64,000 nucleotides of DNA from Carya illinoinensis (Eukaryota > Streptophyta > Magnoliopsida > Fagales > Juglandaceae): the NCBI RefSeq assembly GCF_018687715.1, contig NC_056762.1, forward strand, positions 23,233,364 through 23,297,363. The letters run 5' to 3'. Below, one piece after another: positions 21,123 through 32,846 of the stretch. The position numbers and the translations under genes are program-made. A model generated the notes under the pieces. It searched no databases, was not told where the DNA came from, and saw only the letters and a list, made by a program, of their open reading frames with translations. Each line of letters starts with the position of its first letter. Position 1 is the stretch's first letter.

Positions 21123-23035
21123 TGTGACACCCCCAAATCTCACGTATGGACATAAGAAAATCGAGACGTCTGGATGATGACAACATGGGTCACCACCCTA
21201 TCGCCAAGTGCCAAGTGTGTGTACATGCAACAAGTATACAAAAGAAAACACACAGTGGATAAACAAAGTCATATAACTAAGTACCAAAATTTTTCTTTAT
21301 TTAATACAAAGCCGTTCAACACATACATAATAAAATATTACAAGCTACAAATATCATTTCAAACCAAACTACAAAACATAAACTCCAACTCAATACTCCG
21401 ACGGAGCCGCCTCCTCGGGCTCAGCCTCCTCCTCCTCCTCCTCCCCGATCTCTGCATCAAAATCTACAGTACCAAAATGGTGCCGCAGGTAATTAAAGAT
21501 CCAAATGCCACAAGATCAAAACATATTAAAACTCAAACAATATGCGTGAAAGAATGCAAATGCACATATCCCATAAAACTACATTTTTTCCACTCACGCC
21601 AAAATCCCATTTTGGCCCAAAACATATTCTTTAAACATAACCTCGCTATTATCCCCGATAATGGCCCAAAAACCAGACCGTTAGAGCATTGTAGGCGGGA
21701 ATCGCAGGCGAGACTCTACCACCATCCCTGCTCACCACCGTCCCTACGCGTGCACCGTAGGCGGGAATCACAGGCGGGATTCTACCACCGTCCCTGTTTA
21801 CCACCGTCCCTACACGTGCCTCTGAATCGAACCAACCAATCCAACTGTTCACATATACCATAAATCGTTTCTCACTTACAAGCCCAGTTTTCATTTTACA
21901 AACACATGTACATGCATGCATCTACACGAAAACCCAGTTTTTCCTTTTTAAACATGAACATGCATGCACTATACAATGCAAACATCAAGGCACAAATATC
22001 TCCAACAAATATCAACAACAACCAAATATAAATAGCTCCATCCTCAAATTCATCCGACCCCCGAACTCGTTGGACTCAGTCTGGAATCAACCAACTAGTC
22101 AAATAATTTATTGTAAGAGCAAAAATATCTTTAAATCTAAATAGAGTTTGGAAAATACTTACAGTGCTATAAGATATTTTTTGAAAGCTTACGACATTGC
22201 AAACGGTGGAGAAAAAGCAACGTAACAGTGTATTTTACACTGTGGCCATGGGTAATAAAATTACCCACTTTTGAATGGGGACAAACCAAGACACGAAATT
22301 GATAGGGAATGGTCTAGGGATGTTTATGAAGCTAATGGAAGTGAGCTTTGGCCGTGGGTGGCGGTGGAAGTGCAAAAAGGGGCTGATCGGAGTTGAGCTC
22401 CTAGAAGCTGCTCCGGCAACAGATCGGGGCCGAAAATGGGTGGGTTAGGATGGCAAGAGGTAGGGGATGAAGTTTTGAAGAGGTGGTGCTGGAGGTGGAG
22501 CGACGGGGCCTAAAACGGCTCAAAACCATGCGGAGAGATGGGGCTGTAGGGGGTGATCGACGGCACGAATGGGGCTGGAAATTGGTGGGGGCGTTCACCG
22601 GCCATAGGGGGATCGACCGGTGGGGGTGGTGTCGGCCATGTTGACCGGACGGTGTGGGTCGGGGTGGAGAGCTGGACGGCGACGGGAGGGAAGGGGAGCT
22701 GTTGCGCGCGCACGGGAAAGAAGAGGAAAAAAAAGAAGAAAAAAGAAAGAAAGAAGAAAAGAAGAAAAGGAAAAGGAAAAAAGGAAAAAGGGAAAAAGAG
22801 AAAAGAGAAAAGAAAAGATGGAGAAAGAAAATGAGGTCCAATCCTCACTTCCGGAATCCAAAAACTGACCCGACGAAAACGATTTTAAAACCATAAAACG
22901 ACTAAAATAAATTAAACACCGCATCAAATAAAATAAAACCAATTAAAATACAATAATTTAAAATAAAAGAACTAATATATTAATTAAATTAAAAAACTCT
23001 TTAAGTGAAAATACATGTAAAAGCAGGGTATCACA
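21123..23035 (-). repeat. Element B 5' LTR (1913 bp)
   Basis: Same ends as the 3' LTR. It is about 60 bp shorter, largely because the 66 bp minisatellite has two units (21691-21756, 21757-21820) instead of three. Confidence 0.9.
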
Positions 23036-23040
23036 TCGTA

Positions 23041-24156
23041 CCTCCAAAAAACTCAGACTAAAAGCTCCCCTCCTTTCTTTTCAAAATATGTTTGTTATCT
23101 AATTCGGAAATCCATATCTACTATATCTAATTCAAAAATTGTCCTATATCTAATTTGAAAACCTTCTGTTCATATCTGCAGCTGAAAATCCAACCAATTC
23201 AAAACCAATTCTCCTGTCAAATTTTAAAACCGATTTTCCCCTATATCTGCTGTTGAAAATTTGGAATTCTTGGTTGACTGATTTCTAACTGGATTTAGAG
23301 TATCAAAACGATACATTTTGGAGTTTTGCATTTGAAAAATTTTTAGATATCGTTGTCAGTTTTCCAATGCACCTGGGCTTGCTTTATTCGGACTTCCAGA
23401 ACTCTAGATACTGGCTGAAAACCGAGATAGGGTCTGGGCTGTAGTAAACTTCCAGAAAAATTCAAACTTCTCTATTTCTGCTAAGTTTTGAACTTCAAAA
23501 TGGTACAACGGAATTTTGGGCCCTTCATAAAAGTTTTAGACTTACATCTTAACTTTCCAACAAGAAAAAAAAAAAACATTAAACCGAGGTATATAACTCT
23601 AGTTAGAGCCCAAAAACCGAACAAGTTTTGGTTTGACTGAACTAGACCAACTTGGATTTGCTTTCTAGGACTAGACCGATTTCTACCTCTTCATATCATC
23701 CCAATTTTAACCTAATTCAATAATTAAATATCTGCAAAATACTAAGAATTCTCAAGAATTAAATAAATGTAAAAGACACCTAAAATTCGAGACAAACGAG
23801 CTAAGAAACATACAACACACCCTAAATCAAAACAATTGGGACTAAGAAAATGTGTGAAGTAAATTTCCACATCACTGTATCAAACCATTGAAGAAAAAAT
23901 TACCAAGAATCAGAATAGGAATGATTATATCAATAGACCTTGCAACCTAGAGAAAGTTCCCATCACTATAATGGGCTGGAGTAATGACATCACACTCCAT
24001 AAATGGTTTATAACAACTAAAAGCACATAAAATTAAATAATTTTAAAATTTTCTAAAAATAGATTAATATTAGTTTATTATTTTATTAAGAATATATGGA
24101 TAATCCAATGTGCAGATTGGATGTGAATGTGGTAAAGAAAAATTCAGGTCATATTA
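23041..24156. other. Unassigned AT-rich region between element B and the CACTA-like element
   Basis: No coding sequence. The texture (short repeated phrases around TTCCAACAAGAAAAAAA, ACCGAACAAG, TAGACCGATTT) is that of old LTR or UTR sequence. It and 14690-15577 flank element B, so they were one continuous sequence before B inserted. Confidence 0.4.
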
Positions 24157-24890
24157 ACTCACTACAAAAAACAAAAATAGAAGATTAGGCTATTTTTATT
24201 TTGGGTGACACTAATATGATTTTGTGGCTATATTGAAAACTAGCCAGAAGTAAAGACTTTTTCCCGCGACTTTTGGTCGTCGGAAATAGTCTAGTCAAAG
24301 ATACCTCAATTTCCTATTTCTCAAGCGTCTTAATAACTTAGTACAATGACAAACAATATGCCACAATTTCATCGCCGCTTAAAATTGACTTATTCTATTC
24401 ATGGTAATTTGTCTCTTCAATCTCCTTCTTCTCTCCACGCATCACTTTCCTCACTCCCCACCCCTCTCTCTCTCTCAGATTCAAGAGCAACATTTCTCTG
24501 TCTCTATACGTCATGGAGTCCACCATCTGGTAAGTATGTGATTTTAGATTTTGTGATTGTACCATCTTTGTGACTATTTTGACAAGGGATTTTTAGAATA
24601 CGAGACTGATTTGTTTTGTTGTGATTGTAATCAAGGGGTTTTTGATTTTAGGGTTCGAATATAGTTCAAGTCTAACAAACATTTTTTCATGTTGGTTTTG
24701 AAAGGATTTTATTAGCTTTCTTTTAGGTGCTTACTATAGCATGTTCATGACATATCTGTTGATTTCTTCCGCACTAGGATATACTTTTTGAATTGTGTGC
24801 ATTCTAAAGTTTTTTTTAAGCTTTAGGGTAACAACTTTCTTCCACTTGTCAAATACTTTGCCTTAATCTAATCATTCTGATTATTATCAG

Positions 24891-25031
24891 GTGGATGGCT
24901 ATGTTAAGATATTCCTGAAAGTTGCACATGGTTGGACGGTTAGATATGACGTAAAAGACGAGGCAGCTGTGAAGCCTGCCGAGGATGCCCATCAAAACCT
25001 GTTGGAGTGGTTTGCTAAGTATGTTAAGTGA
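24891..25031 (+). pseudogene. Captured last exon of a dienelactone-hydrolase-family gene
   Basis: After an acceptor (TTATTATCAG), 46 codons and a TGA encode VDGYVKIFLKVAHGWTVRY and then AEDAHQNLLEWFAKYVK. This matches the C-terminus of the plant dienelactone hydrolase/endo-1,3-1,4-beta-glucanase-like family, including the AHGW block with the catalytic histidine. The upstream part with the nucleophile Cys and the Asp is absent. The frame is intact but it cannot be a whole enzyme. It sits inside the CACTA-like element, beside fragments of an unrelated gene. Family call from memory of the conserved tail. Confidence 0.7.
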
Positions 25032-26288
25032 GAATTGGGAAGTCAGTTTCTCTTTTGTTCAGTCTTGGTTTCATATTATTATGAGACAAGAGTGTTGTCC
25101 TAGACAGAATCATGACATTTCCAGATGGTTGAGACTACCTATTATTGAGTTTGTGCTACTGGTAATGTCTGAATTCCAATAAAATGAATAATAGGTATTA
25201 GTTTATAATTCTTTATCCAAAAGCATGACTGTTTGAAAGCAAAATTCATTGGATGGATCTAGTTATTATGTGTCCAAGACACTTGCATTTCCAACCTATA
25301 ATTTTCTAAAATTTGAGAGCTTTTTTCAACAATGTTCAATAATCATCATGTCATCTTTCACCCATGTATACAGAATACAATACTTTTTCAAGCATGAGCT
25401 GCTGTTGCTCCTTATTTTCAATTCTTCCCAAATTTGATTGAGATTTAAAACACTTCCCAATGCTATGAAGAAGGAAAAGAAGCTCATTTGATTTGAGTAG
25501 ATAAAAATCGATATAATTTTTTTTTAAATGCAAAAAAAAAAAAAAAAAAAACAAACAAAAAAAATAAATTGTGAATGGTGGCTAGAAGTATTTGTGGTGA
25601 AATTTTGACTTTTTGTGGCATCAATATGGGGGAATATTTCTACTAAGTTTGCAAATTCTATGATGACGATGTAATTATGCTTTCTCATATTCAACAACCT
25701 GAATGGGGAAAATAAAGAACTTTATTTATTTTATTTGTATACATAGCAATTAGATTAGATTTTGTGTTTTATTCATACACTCGACATTTTGCTTATAGGT
25801 ATGCTTACATGCTTTTAACTTAGTTTTCAAACTGCTCATATGATCAGTCTGATGTTCATACGTTTGGATTGTGAAAAGAAGCTGTGGCTACATAAACCTT
25901 AGTCTCATTGTTAATTGACCTCACTATTTGTCAAGTAAATCAAAAGTAACAAATGCATTCAAACTTGAAACAGATCATGAACCAGATTTTCTCGTCTGGA
26001 AATATTCCATTAAAACCACAACCAAGTGAATCAATATATGTTGGTAGCTTCTTTCAGAGTTAACAAGAAATTCTTGATTGAGAAATGTTTCTTTGTGATT
26101 CATTGTGTGTTGCTTGTGAATCATTGATAAATGTTTCTCTGTAACTTAAATTGCCATAGATGCAGAGGCATGGGTTGAAGGAACTTCTTGATTCCATTAG
26201 AATTTTTATATAGTTATTGAATAGTCTGGACATATGGTTCATCCCATGGTTCGTAACTTAAAAAGTTTTGCCTATTTTGTTACTGCAG
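25032..26288 (+). other. Non-coding interior of the CACTA-like element
   Basis: Probably the 3' UTR of the captured hydrolase fragment (from 25032), an A-rich run at 25530-25560, then intron-like DNA leading to the CRTISO exon. No other exon could be recognised. Confidence 0.4.
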
Positions 26289-26345
26289 TGTTTCATTGTG
26301 AGCACAGTCAACGCTTTGCAGACACCAATCATCAATGCTAGCATG
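26289..26345 (+). pseudogene. CRTISO: Captured carotenoid isomerase (CRTISO) exon fragment 1
   Basis: Bounded by an acceptor (TACTGCAG) and a donor (ATG|GTAAGC). It encodes CFIVSTVNALQTPIINASM, which matches a conserved stretch of plant prolycopene/carotenoid isomerase. Frame intact across 19 codons. It is followed, after a short intron, by the next CRTISO exon at 26424, so the genomic exon order is preserved. Confidence 0.75.
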
Positions 26346-26423
26346 GTAAGCTGTTTGATTTGCTTTCTAGGTTCTTTCTATGTTTATTCTTAATGCTATT
26401 TCCCTGTATAATTTTTGTCCTAG

Positions 26424-26519
26424 GTTCTTTGTGACAGGCATTTTGGTGGGACTAACTACCTTGTTGGTGGGATTGCTAAGTCCTTAACAAAAGGCCTGAT
26501 TGATCAAGGTAGTGAAATA
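26424..26519 (+). pseudogene. CRTISO: Captured carotenoid isomerase (CRTISO) exon fragment 2
   Basis: After an acceptor (TTTTGTCCTAG) the frame reads [20 protein letters not shown] and continues [12 protein letters not shown], then runs into a stop (TAG at 26529-26531). The family motif GGINYPVGGVGGIAKS is shortened by three residues. The native enzyme isomerises poly-cis lycopene in plastids; this piece lacks the FAD-binding N-terminus and most of the protein, so it is non-functional as an enzyme. Confidence 0.75.
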
Positions 26520-27129
26520 CTTTCGTTATAGCTGTTCTTGAGGAGATGGTCCGATTTTGTGAATTTTTGTTTTGGAATTGACTTTCGTTATATCTGTTCT
26601 TGGTGAACTTATTCTGGTATTGTTCCCGTCCACAAGAAAAGCGGTTGAGGGTCAACATGAGATTGAAGAATGGGGAATTCATATCCATGATGAAGAATGG
26701 GGAGTTCCTATCGATGATGACAAGCAAGCCTCTCTATCCATCTTTCCCCTCTCTAGCATTCACACATGCCCATAATATGACTGATTTCATATTTCTTATC
26801 TATCAAGCAGGATGTTGCTTGAATTTTTGGTCTTAAGTGGTGCTCAAGTTGGGTTCTTTCTTTCGACTAACACACCTCTAAATTGATATATATCAGCTTC
26901 ACTCCCAATCGTATTTGCTACTTCATCTATTATTCCTTTAACATATATTACTCTCTTTATTAATCTAGTATGACTTTTCTAATCTTTTCCAGGCTCAACA
27001 ATTGCATAACAATTTCAAAGCACTATTGCATAAATGTGAAAAAGAACTATAGCCAGTGGCAAACACAATATGAAGAAGAAGAATTATCCATGAAGAACTT
27101 TCATGTGATTTGATTTGTAATTTTTTTTA
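26520..27129 (+). other. Unassigned interior of the CACTA-like element
   Basis: Contains a local ~30 bp imperfect repeat (GAATGGGGAATTCATATCCATGATG/GAATGGGGAGTTCCTATCGATG-like, 26669-26721) and short open frames without recognisable content. Confidence 0.4.
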
Positions 27130-27412
27130 TTATATGAATAATTACCCATTATATCATATTTATTATTAATTTATATATTATATTTTTTTATTGTGGTATA
27201 TCATATTATTAGTATGTTTTAAACGTCATTAATTAATGCAATGCACTGGAAACATATTTGTAGTAGCGTTTAAATTAATGTCGTTAATTTAAAAAATGTG
27301 TTGGCAACAAACTAGTGGTGGTGTTTACATTACGTCATTAATTTTTGCAATGTGGAAAAAACAAACTCGTGTTGTCATTTAGATAATTGCTGTTAAATTA
27401 GGTCATTGACGG
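27130..27412. repeat. CACTA-like subterminal repeat block, left part
   Basis: Half units of about 65-75 bp built from GTCATTAATT/TGTCGTTAATTT plus GTTGGCAACAAACTAGTGGTGG-like words (first 20 bases only shown by position: 27299-27322). The block ends at the hAT insertion site. Confidence 0.55.
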
Positions 27413-27749
27413 TAGGGCTGTTCATATGGGCCGGAATCCGGATAACCGGATATCCGGTTATGGTTTTCGGCCCGGATTAAATCCGGGCCGAAACCCGCAT
27501 TATTAAAACCGGCCCAATCCAGGCCGGTTGCGGGTATTACACACGGGTACCGGATTTTAACCCAGGCACCCGGTTTTTATAAAAACAAAAAGAAAAAATT
27601 GTTTCTTATTTCGTATCTCTCTACTCCTCTCTCTCTCTATCTCGCTCTCGCGTCCGAGCCCAACGAAGGTAACCCTAGGCCTTCGCTTCAATTTTTGCCG
27701 CCGTCTATCTCTCTCTCGCCGCCGCCACCGGACTTTAGATTGGTAGTCT

Positions 27750-27792
<43 letters not shown>

Positions 27793-29990
27793 CGACCCAA
27801 CAAAGAAGGCAGATCTGCTATTTTTTGTTAAACATGGGTATTTTTTTGTTTTCAAGTTTTTTAGACTTTACGTATACTTTGGGCCATTGGGAGAAATCCA
27901 GAGTTCTTCCTATTCGATTTTTCAATTTGGTTTCATACTTTGGGCTCGCCATTTCTCTTGCTCGATATGTTCAAGTTTTTTTTTTTTATGGGTTTTTTAG
28001 GGTCAATCTGTGCTACATCTCTGTTCAAGTTCAAATCTACAGTAGTTTTTTTAGGGTTTTTTTCCTTTTGAGTACTTTGTTGATTTGGGTCTGTTTTGTT
28101 TTCATTTCTTTGTGTTTAATGCCCAGATCTCAATCCTTCATTTTTTGTTTTGTTCTGTTTTGAATGTACTAAGGTCTTGGGTTTTGTTAGCTTTGGCTGT
28201 TAGTAGATTTTAAGCTACTAGTACAGGCTAGAATTGTGTGATTAGATTTAAGATGTGGAGGTTCCGTTCTTATTTGTCTTCGTCTTTTTAGTTTTATACA
28301 CAGGAAAAAATAATTATGTAGGTTCTGAGACTGACTTCACCGAATTGAAATTCCATAGGGTGATTATTGATTATTTTTATATGTTGTGATAAGTGGAAAT
28401 TGATTATTTAAATGGAGAGCAATGGTATGAGTTTTCTTCACAAAGATCTTTCATAAATTATCTCCATACAATTTAGCCTGAAATATGATTATGAAAAGCT
28501 CTTATGATTTTGTAAAAATCCACGGAAAGTTGGGATTTTTTTTTTCATTTACTTCCGTATCTTTTGGGGTTATATAGAAGATTTGGAAGTAGGGTGTAAA
28601 TTGATTAGAGGATTCATTTGTTAATCTAGATCTAAGTTGAAGAAGGCCATTCAAATCTCTTCTGTTCTCTCTATGTTGACTTTGTTTGGCATTTTTTTTT
28701 TCCTATCATGTATTTGATCATAATCTGGAAATCAAAACATCTTCAACTGAGAGCAAAAAATAAAAAATAGAAAGCATACCGACTGATAGAAGACAATTAA
28801 TATATTTTGTTTTCTTCTTCTGTTGGTTTTGATTTTCTATTTTTTGAGTTGCAGCTCTACATATATGTTTGGGTATATATGTTTAAACGCTTGTAGATGA
28901 AAAGCTTGTAGATGAGTGGATTCTTATAAATAAAAAATAGATGAGTTGATTGCTTCTGCCATGTTGTATGTGTTTGAGCTTGTTGCAAATGCATGCATTT
29001 ATTGTAGTCGACTACTAATGAACTTTTTAGTGAGTCAGGTGTATGTGGTTGATTTTAAAAAGCTTAAATTAACTCTTGTAGGGTTGCTGTTCTACAATGT
29101 GGATTAGCATTCAACTATTTTTCTGAATTATTTCATAGCACTATGCACAACCTACCAATAATTAGTTTATTTTTAAAAGTTTGCTTGTGTGTATTTTTTT
29201 TTAAATTCTTTATTTTTTTGGATGTGCACTTACAATATCTTTATTGGATGTGGTATCAGGCCTTGTTGATCATGACAATTACCATGAGTATTTTCACCTT
29301 ATTTATTTAACTGATTTCCATGTGTTTTGCTTTATATATATTAATGTGCAAGGCGATATCGTGGCATGTAATAGAAGCTCGACGTGCAAGGGGACCAGTG
29401 AAGGAGCAATCCAGAAGCTCTTCCTAAACTGATGATCATCAATCATGATAAATATTGTGTAATTGTTTTGTAATCATGATCATTAATCATGGCTTGTAAT
29501 TTTGTGTTTTGTAATGTAATGTATAAAATATCAAATAATATAATATATATATATATATATATGTAGCAGTGAGTAGTGAGTTGCATTATGTGTTGCATGT
29601 ATTTTATATGATAAATATTGAATTTCTATTTTTTTTCAGTTGCATTTAGTTGAAAAGATAAATAGTTGTTTTATATATAAAAAAATGTTTTTAAATTACA
29701 ATAGAATATAGCCTTCTAGATTTAAAAAAAAAAAAAGGCTTTTAAGACTTCTAGAATATAAGCTTTTAAATTACAACAGAATATAGGCATTGTTAAAAAA
29801 AAAAAAAAAAAAAAAACCGGGTACAACCCGGAACCCGGATTCCGGGTTGCAAAAAACCCGGATACATCTGGGTTCCGGCCCGTGTTATAACCCGTGTATA
29901 TCCGGGCCGGAATCCGGCCCGGATTTGCAATCCGGATTCCGGGCCGGATATACCCGGATATCCGGTCCGAAATTCGGATGAACAGTCCTA
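27413..29990. mobile_element. Non-autonomous hAT-superfamily transposon (2578 bp)
   Basis: A perfect 8 bp target duplication ATTGACGG flanks it (27405-27412 and 29991-29998). The ends are TAGGGCTGTTCAT and, complemented, TAGGACTGTTCAT, a typical hAT terminus. Subterminal regions (27425-27580 and 29817-29975) are dense in CCGG and CCGGATATCCGG-type palindromes, likely transposase binding sites. The interior has a (TC)n run (27747-27788), (TA)n (29541-29562), an A22 run (29794-29815) and no BED zinc finger or hAT dimerisation domain, so it cannot encode transposase. Confidence 0.88.
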
Positions 29991-30311
29991 ATTGACGGCG
30001 TTTAGATAAACGCCATTAAATTACTCAATGTGCCACCGCCAACATACTATTAATAGCATTTAAATAAATGCTGCCAATTTATATGATGCATTGGCAAATT
30101 ACTAGCAGTGGCATTTATCGTAACATCGGTATTTTAAAAGTAGCGGCAATCAGATAAACGCAGTTAACAAATTCAATATGCCACAACCAACATAGCCAAC
30201 ATACTATTAGTGACATTTAAATGTCACCAATTTAAATGATGTGTTGGCAAATTACTAGTAGCAGCACTTATCGTAATGCCACTATTTTAAATTGGTGGCA
30301 GTCAGATAAAT
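29991..30311. repeat. CACTA-like subterminal ~150 bp repeats, middle part
   Basis: AGATAAACGC-type unit starts lie at 30004, 30152 and 30305 (148 and 153 bp apart). Each unit carries CAACATACTATTA and GTTGGCAAATTACTAG-like words. The third unit continues at 39832 beyond element C. Confidence 0.75.
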
Positions 30312-32559
30312 TGTGATGACCTGCTTTTATTTGTATTTTCACTGAATGGTTGTTTTTAATTTAATTAATATATTAGTTTATTTATTTTAAATTAATTTAT
30401 TTTAATTAGTTTTTATTTATTTGATGTTGTGTTTAATTTATTTTAGTCGTTTTACGGTTTTTAATATCGTTTTTGGCGGATCTGTTTTGGTTTCCGGAGT
30501 GAGGACTGGACCTCATTTCTTTTCCCTTATCTTTTCTTTCGTTTTCTTTTTTTTTTTCTTTTTCTTTCTTTTTCCTTCATTTTCTTCCTTTTCTTTTTCT
30601 TTCTTCTTCCTCCTCTCCCGCGTACGCAGCAGCCCCTTTTTCTCCTTCCGTCCCTACTTGTTTGTTAGCCCAGTTCTCCGCCGTCCGGCCACCGTTTAGT
30701 GCCCCGCCACCACCATTCTCTTTCCCTTCCACCAGAGATCATCCCCACCAATTTTCAGAGCCATTGGACCAGCCGTTAACCTTCGAGAGCCGCCGGAGGT
30801 CGCTGCACCAGCTCTGTTTTTGGCCCTGTCGCCGGTTGCTTTCGCAGCCCAGAACTGCCGCTCACCGGTGGCGTGGCCTACACCACCCACCCAGTTTTCT
30901 TTCCCTCTCACCGGCGAACATCCCCACCAAGTTTCACCTCCATCCGAGCCACCGTTAGCCACCACGAGCTCCTCCAAGCCATACGGTTTTTCATCATTTT
31001 CGGCGCCGTCGTACAACCTCCGGCCACCATCTTTTCACAGCTTCTTCCCCTACCTCTTGCCGACCTAAACCACCCATTTCCGGCCTCGATCCGTTGCTGG
31101 AGCAACTCCCATGAGCTCAACTCCGTTCAACCCCTTTTTGGCCTTCAACCGCCATTTCCACCACCACCCACGGCCAAAACTCATTTCCCTTAGCTTCATA
31201 AATATCTCAAGGCCATTCCCATCAATCCCGAGCCTTGGTTTGTCCCTATTCAAAAGTGGATATTTTACAACCCACGGCCACAGTGAATTTGCACTGCTAC
31301 GTTGCTTTCCTTCCGCCGTTTGCAACGCCGAGTGTTTTCTAAAAATACCATATAGCGCTGTAAGTATTTTCCAAACCCTACTTTCAGATTTAAATATACT
31401 TTGCTCATTCAATAATTATTTATCTATTGGTTGGCTGATTCCGGACTGAGTCCAAGGAGTTCGGGGGTCGGATGGATGGAGGACGGAGTTGCTTGTTTTA
31501 TTGATTTATGGATGGTTGTTTATTTTTGTGCATTGATATCGCATTTACATGGTGCATGCACATGCATTTTTATTTAATTGAGAAAAGCATGTTTTATTGG
31601 CGTAAGTGGATTTTCGGGTGCGTGTGTATCACGACCCCAAGCCAGGATGGGGTATTATCTCGGTGGAGCTCCTCTGGTCACTCGGGAGTGGAATAAATTA
31701 AGTGACGTCCCCTGAGTTGTCGCTGGGCGACGACGAGAGTGGGGGCTAGGGGATGCTTGGCTACGAACTCGCTGGGCGCGGAACCGGGCACTGCCCTAAG
31801 CACCGACTCCGTGGCCCTTCGCTGGTGAGGGTTAGAGGATGCTTGGCTATGAATGCGCGGGGCGCGGAACTGGGCATCGCTCGTTAGGTGTCACATGCGT
31901 GGTCGTAACCTGTGGTGTGGCACTGGAGCCAAGGTGTGCGGATGACCCCTAGGAGAGGTCATGGTGCATACAGATTAATTGGATAATGGGTTGAGATGGA
32001 TATGGGCCAAATGTGACTTTTGGCGTGATATTGGGAAAGGATATGTTTTTGGGCCAAATGGGATTTTTGGCGTGCGTGGAAAAAAATATGTTTTTATGGG
32101 TTTTGAGAGGTGGTTTATGAGACATGTGCATTGGGCATACTTCATGCATATTGTTTGAGTTTTATATGTATTTATCTGGTGGTGTTTGGACTTTACTTAC
32201 CTGCGGCGCCATTTTTTGGTTCCATAGATTTTGGTGCAGGGTTCGAGGAGGAGGAGGAGGCTGAGCCCGAGGATGCGGCTCCGCCGGAGTTTTGAGTTGA
32301 AGTTGTGCTGTGTAGCTGTTTTTAAAACTATTTTTGTGTTATGTAATATTTTATTTATGTATGTTTTAAACAGCTTGTATTATATTAAGAAAAATTCTAG
32401 TACTTAGTTATATGACTTTCGTTATCCGCTGTGTTTCCTTTTGCACATTTGTTGCTCTTACACACACTTGGCACTCGTCTTAAGGTGGTGACCCGGGTTG
32501 TCTTCATCCGGACGTCTCGATTTCCTCATGTCCGTACGTGGGGATTTGGGGGCGTCACA
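30312..32559 (+). repeat. Element C 5' LTR (2248 bp)
   Basis: Starts TGTGATGACCTGC and ends GGGGGCGTCACA. It keeps the duplicated GGATGCTTGGCTA block (31754 and about 31837) and the GAG-codon run near 32247-32264. Confidence 0.93.
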
Positions 32560-32561
32560 GG

Positions 32562-32573
32562 TGGTATCAGAAC
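32562..32573 (+). other. Element C primer binding site
   Basis: TGGTATCAGAAC, initiator tRNA-Met type with one mismatch, the same variant as in element B. Confidence 0.88.
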
Positions 32574-32846
32574 GGTTTGGCTCTGGGTAAAACCACATGT
32601 CCCGTACGTAGTACCAGAATGCTTTTAAAGTTGTGTTTTAAAATTTATGTTAAGTAAAGTTATTTAAATTGTTTTATTTGTTTGAACTTGTTTGTTTGTT
32701 TTCATTTATTTAGTTATGTTTTTGCAAGTTGGTTTCTTCTGTTTTGTGTGATGTGGTGTTGGTCTTTGGTTCTGTTTTTTTTTTTGTTGTTGGTTTTATT
32801 TGTTTTTATTTTTTTAAAGGGGCTCAAAGGTTGTGGTGGCAGGAAA

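Larger units (their letters stand above)
15578..23035 (-). mobile_element. Element B: gag-only, pol-less chromovirus-family element
   Basis: Minus-strand LTRs at 21123-23035 (5') and 15578-17551 (3') are flanked by TCGTG/TCGTA (15573-15577 and 23036-23040, one mismatch). It has a PBS, a gag with only a few lesions, and a PPT, but the 2.1 kb between the end of gag and the PPT shows no protease, RT, RNase H or integrase. It must rely on Pol from relatives such as A, C or D. This is a non-autonomous partner arrangement rather than simple decay, since the boundaries needed for mobilisation are kept. Confidence 0.88.

Noticed and set aside
15578..23035. Element B pol hidden in another frame or strand
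   Set aside because: None of the family's pol motifs (DSGAS, DYRELN, FIDD, LVKVAWG) was found in either direction between 17570 and 19703.
24346..24573. ATGGAGTCCACCATCTG with GTAAGT donor as first exon of the hydrolase gene
   Set aside because: The donor phase (2) does not fit the phase-0 acceptor of the hydrolase exon at 24891, and the first exon of that family is much longer.
26289..26519. A functional carotenoid isomerase gene
   Set aside because: Only two exons, a three-residue loss in GGVGGI and an early stop; the rest of the enzyme is absent.
27599..28163. Frames of 133 and 112 codons at the (TC)n run in the hAT element
   Set aside because: Phe/Leu/Ser-rich low complexity next to a microsatellite; no hAT transposase domain.
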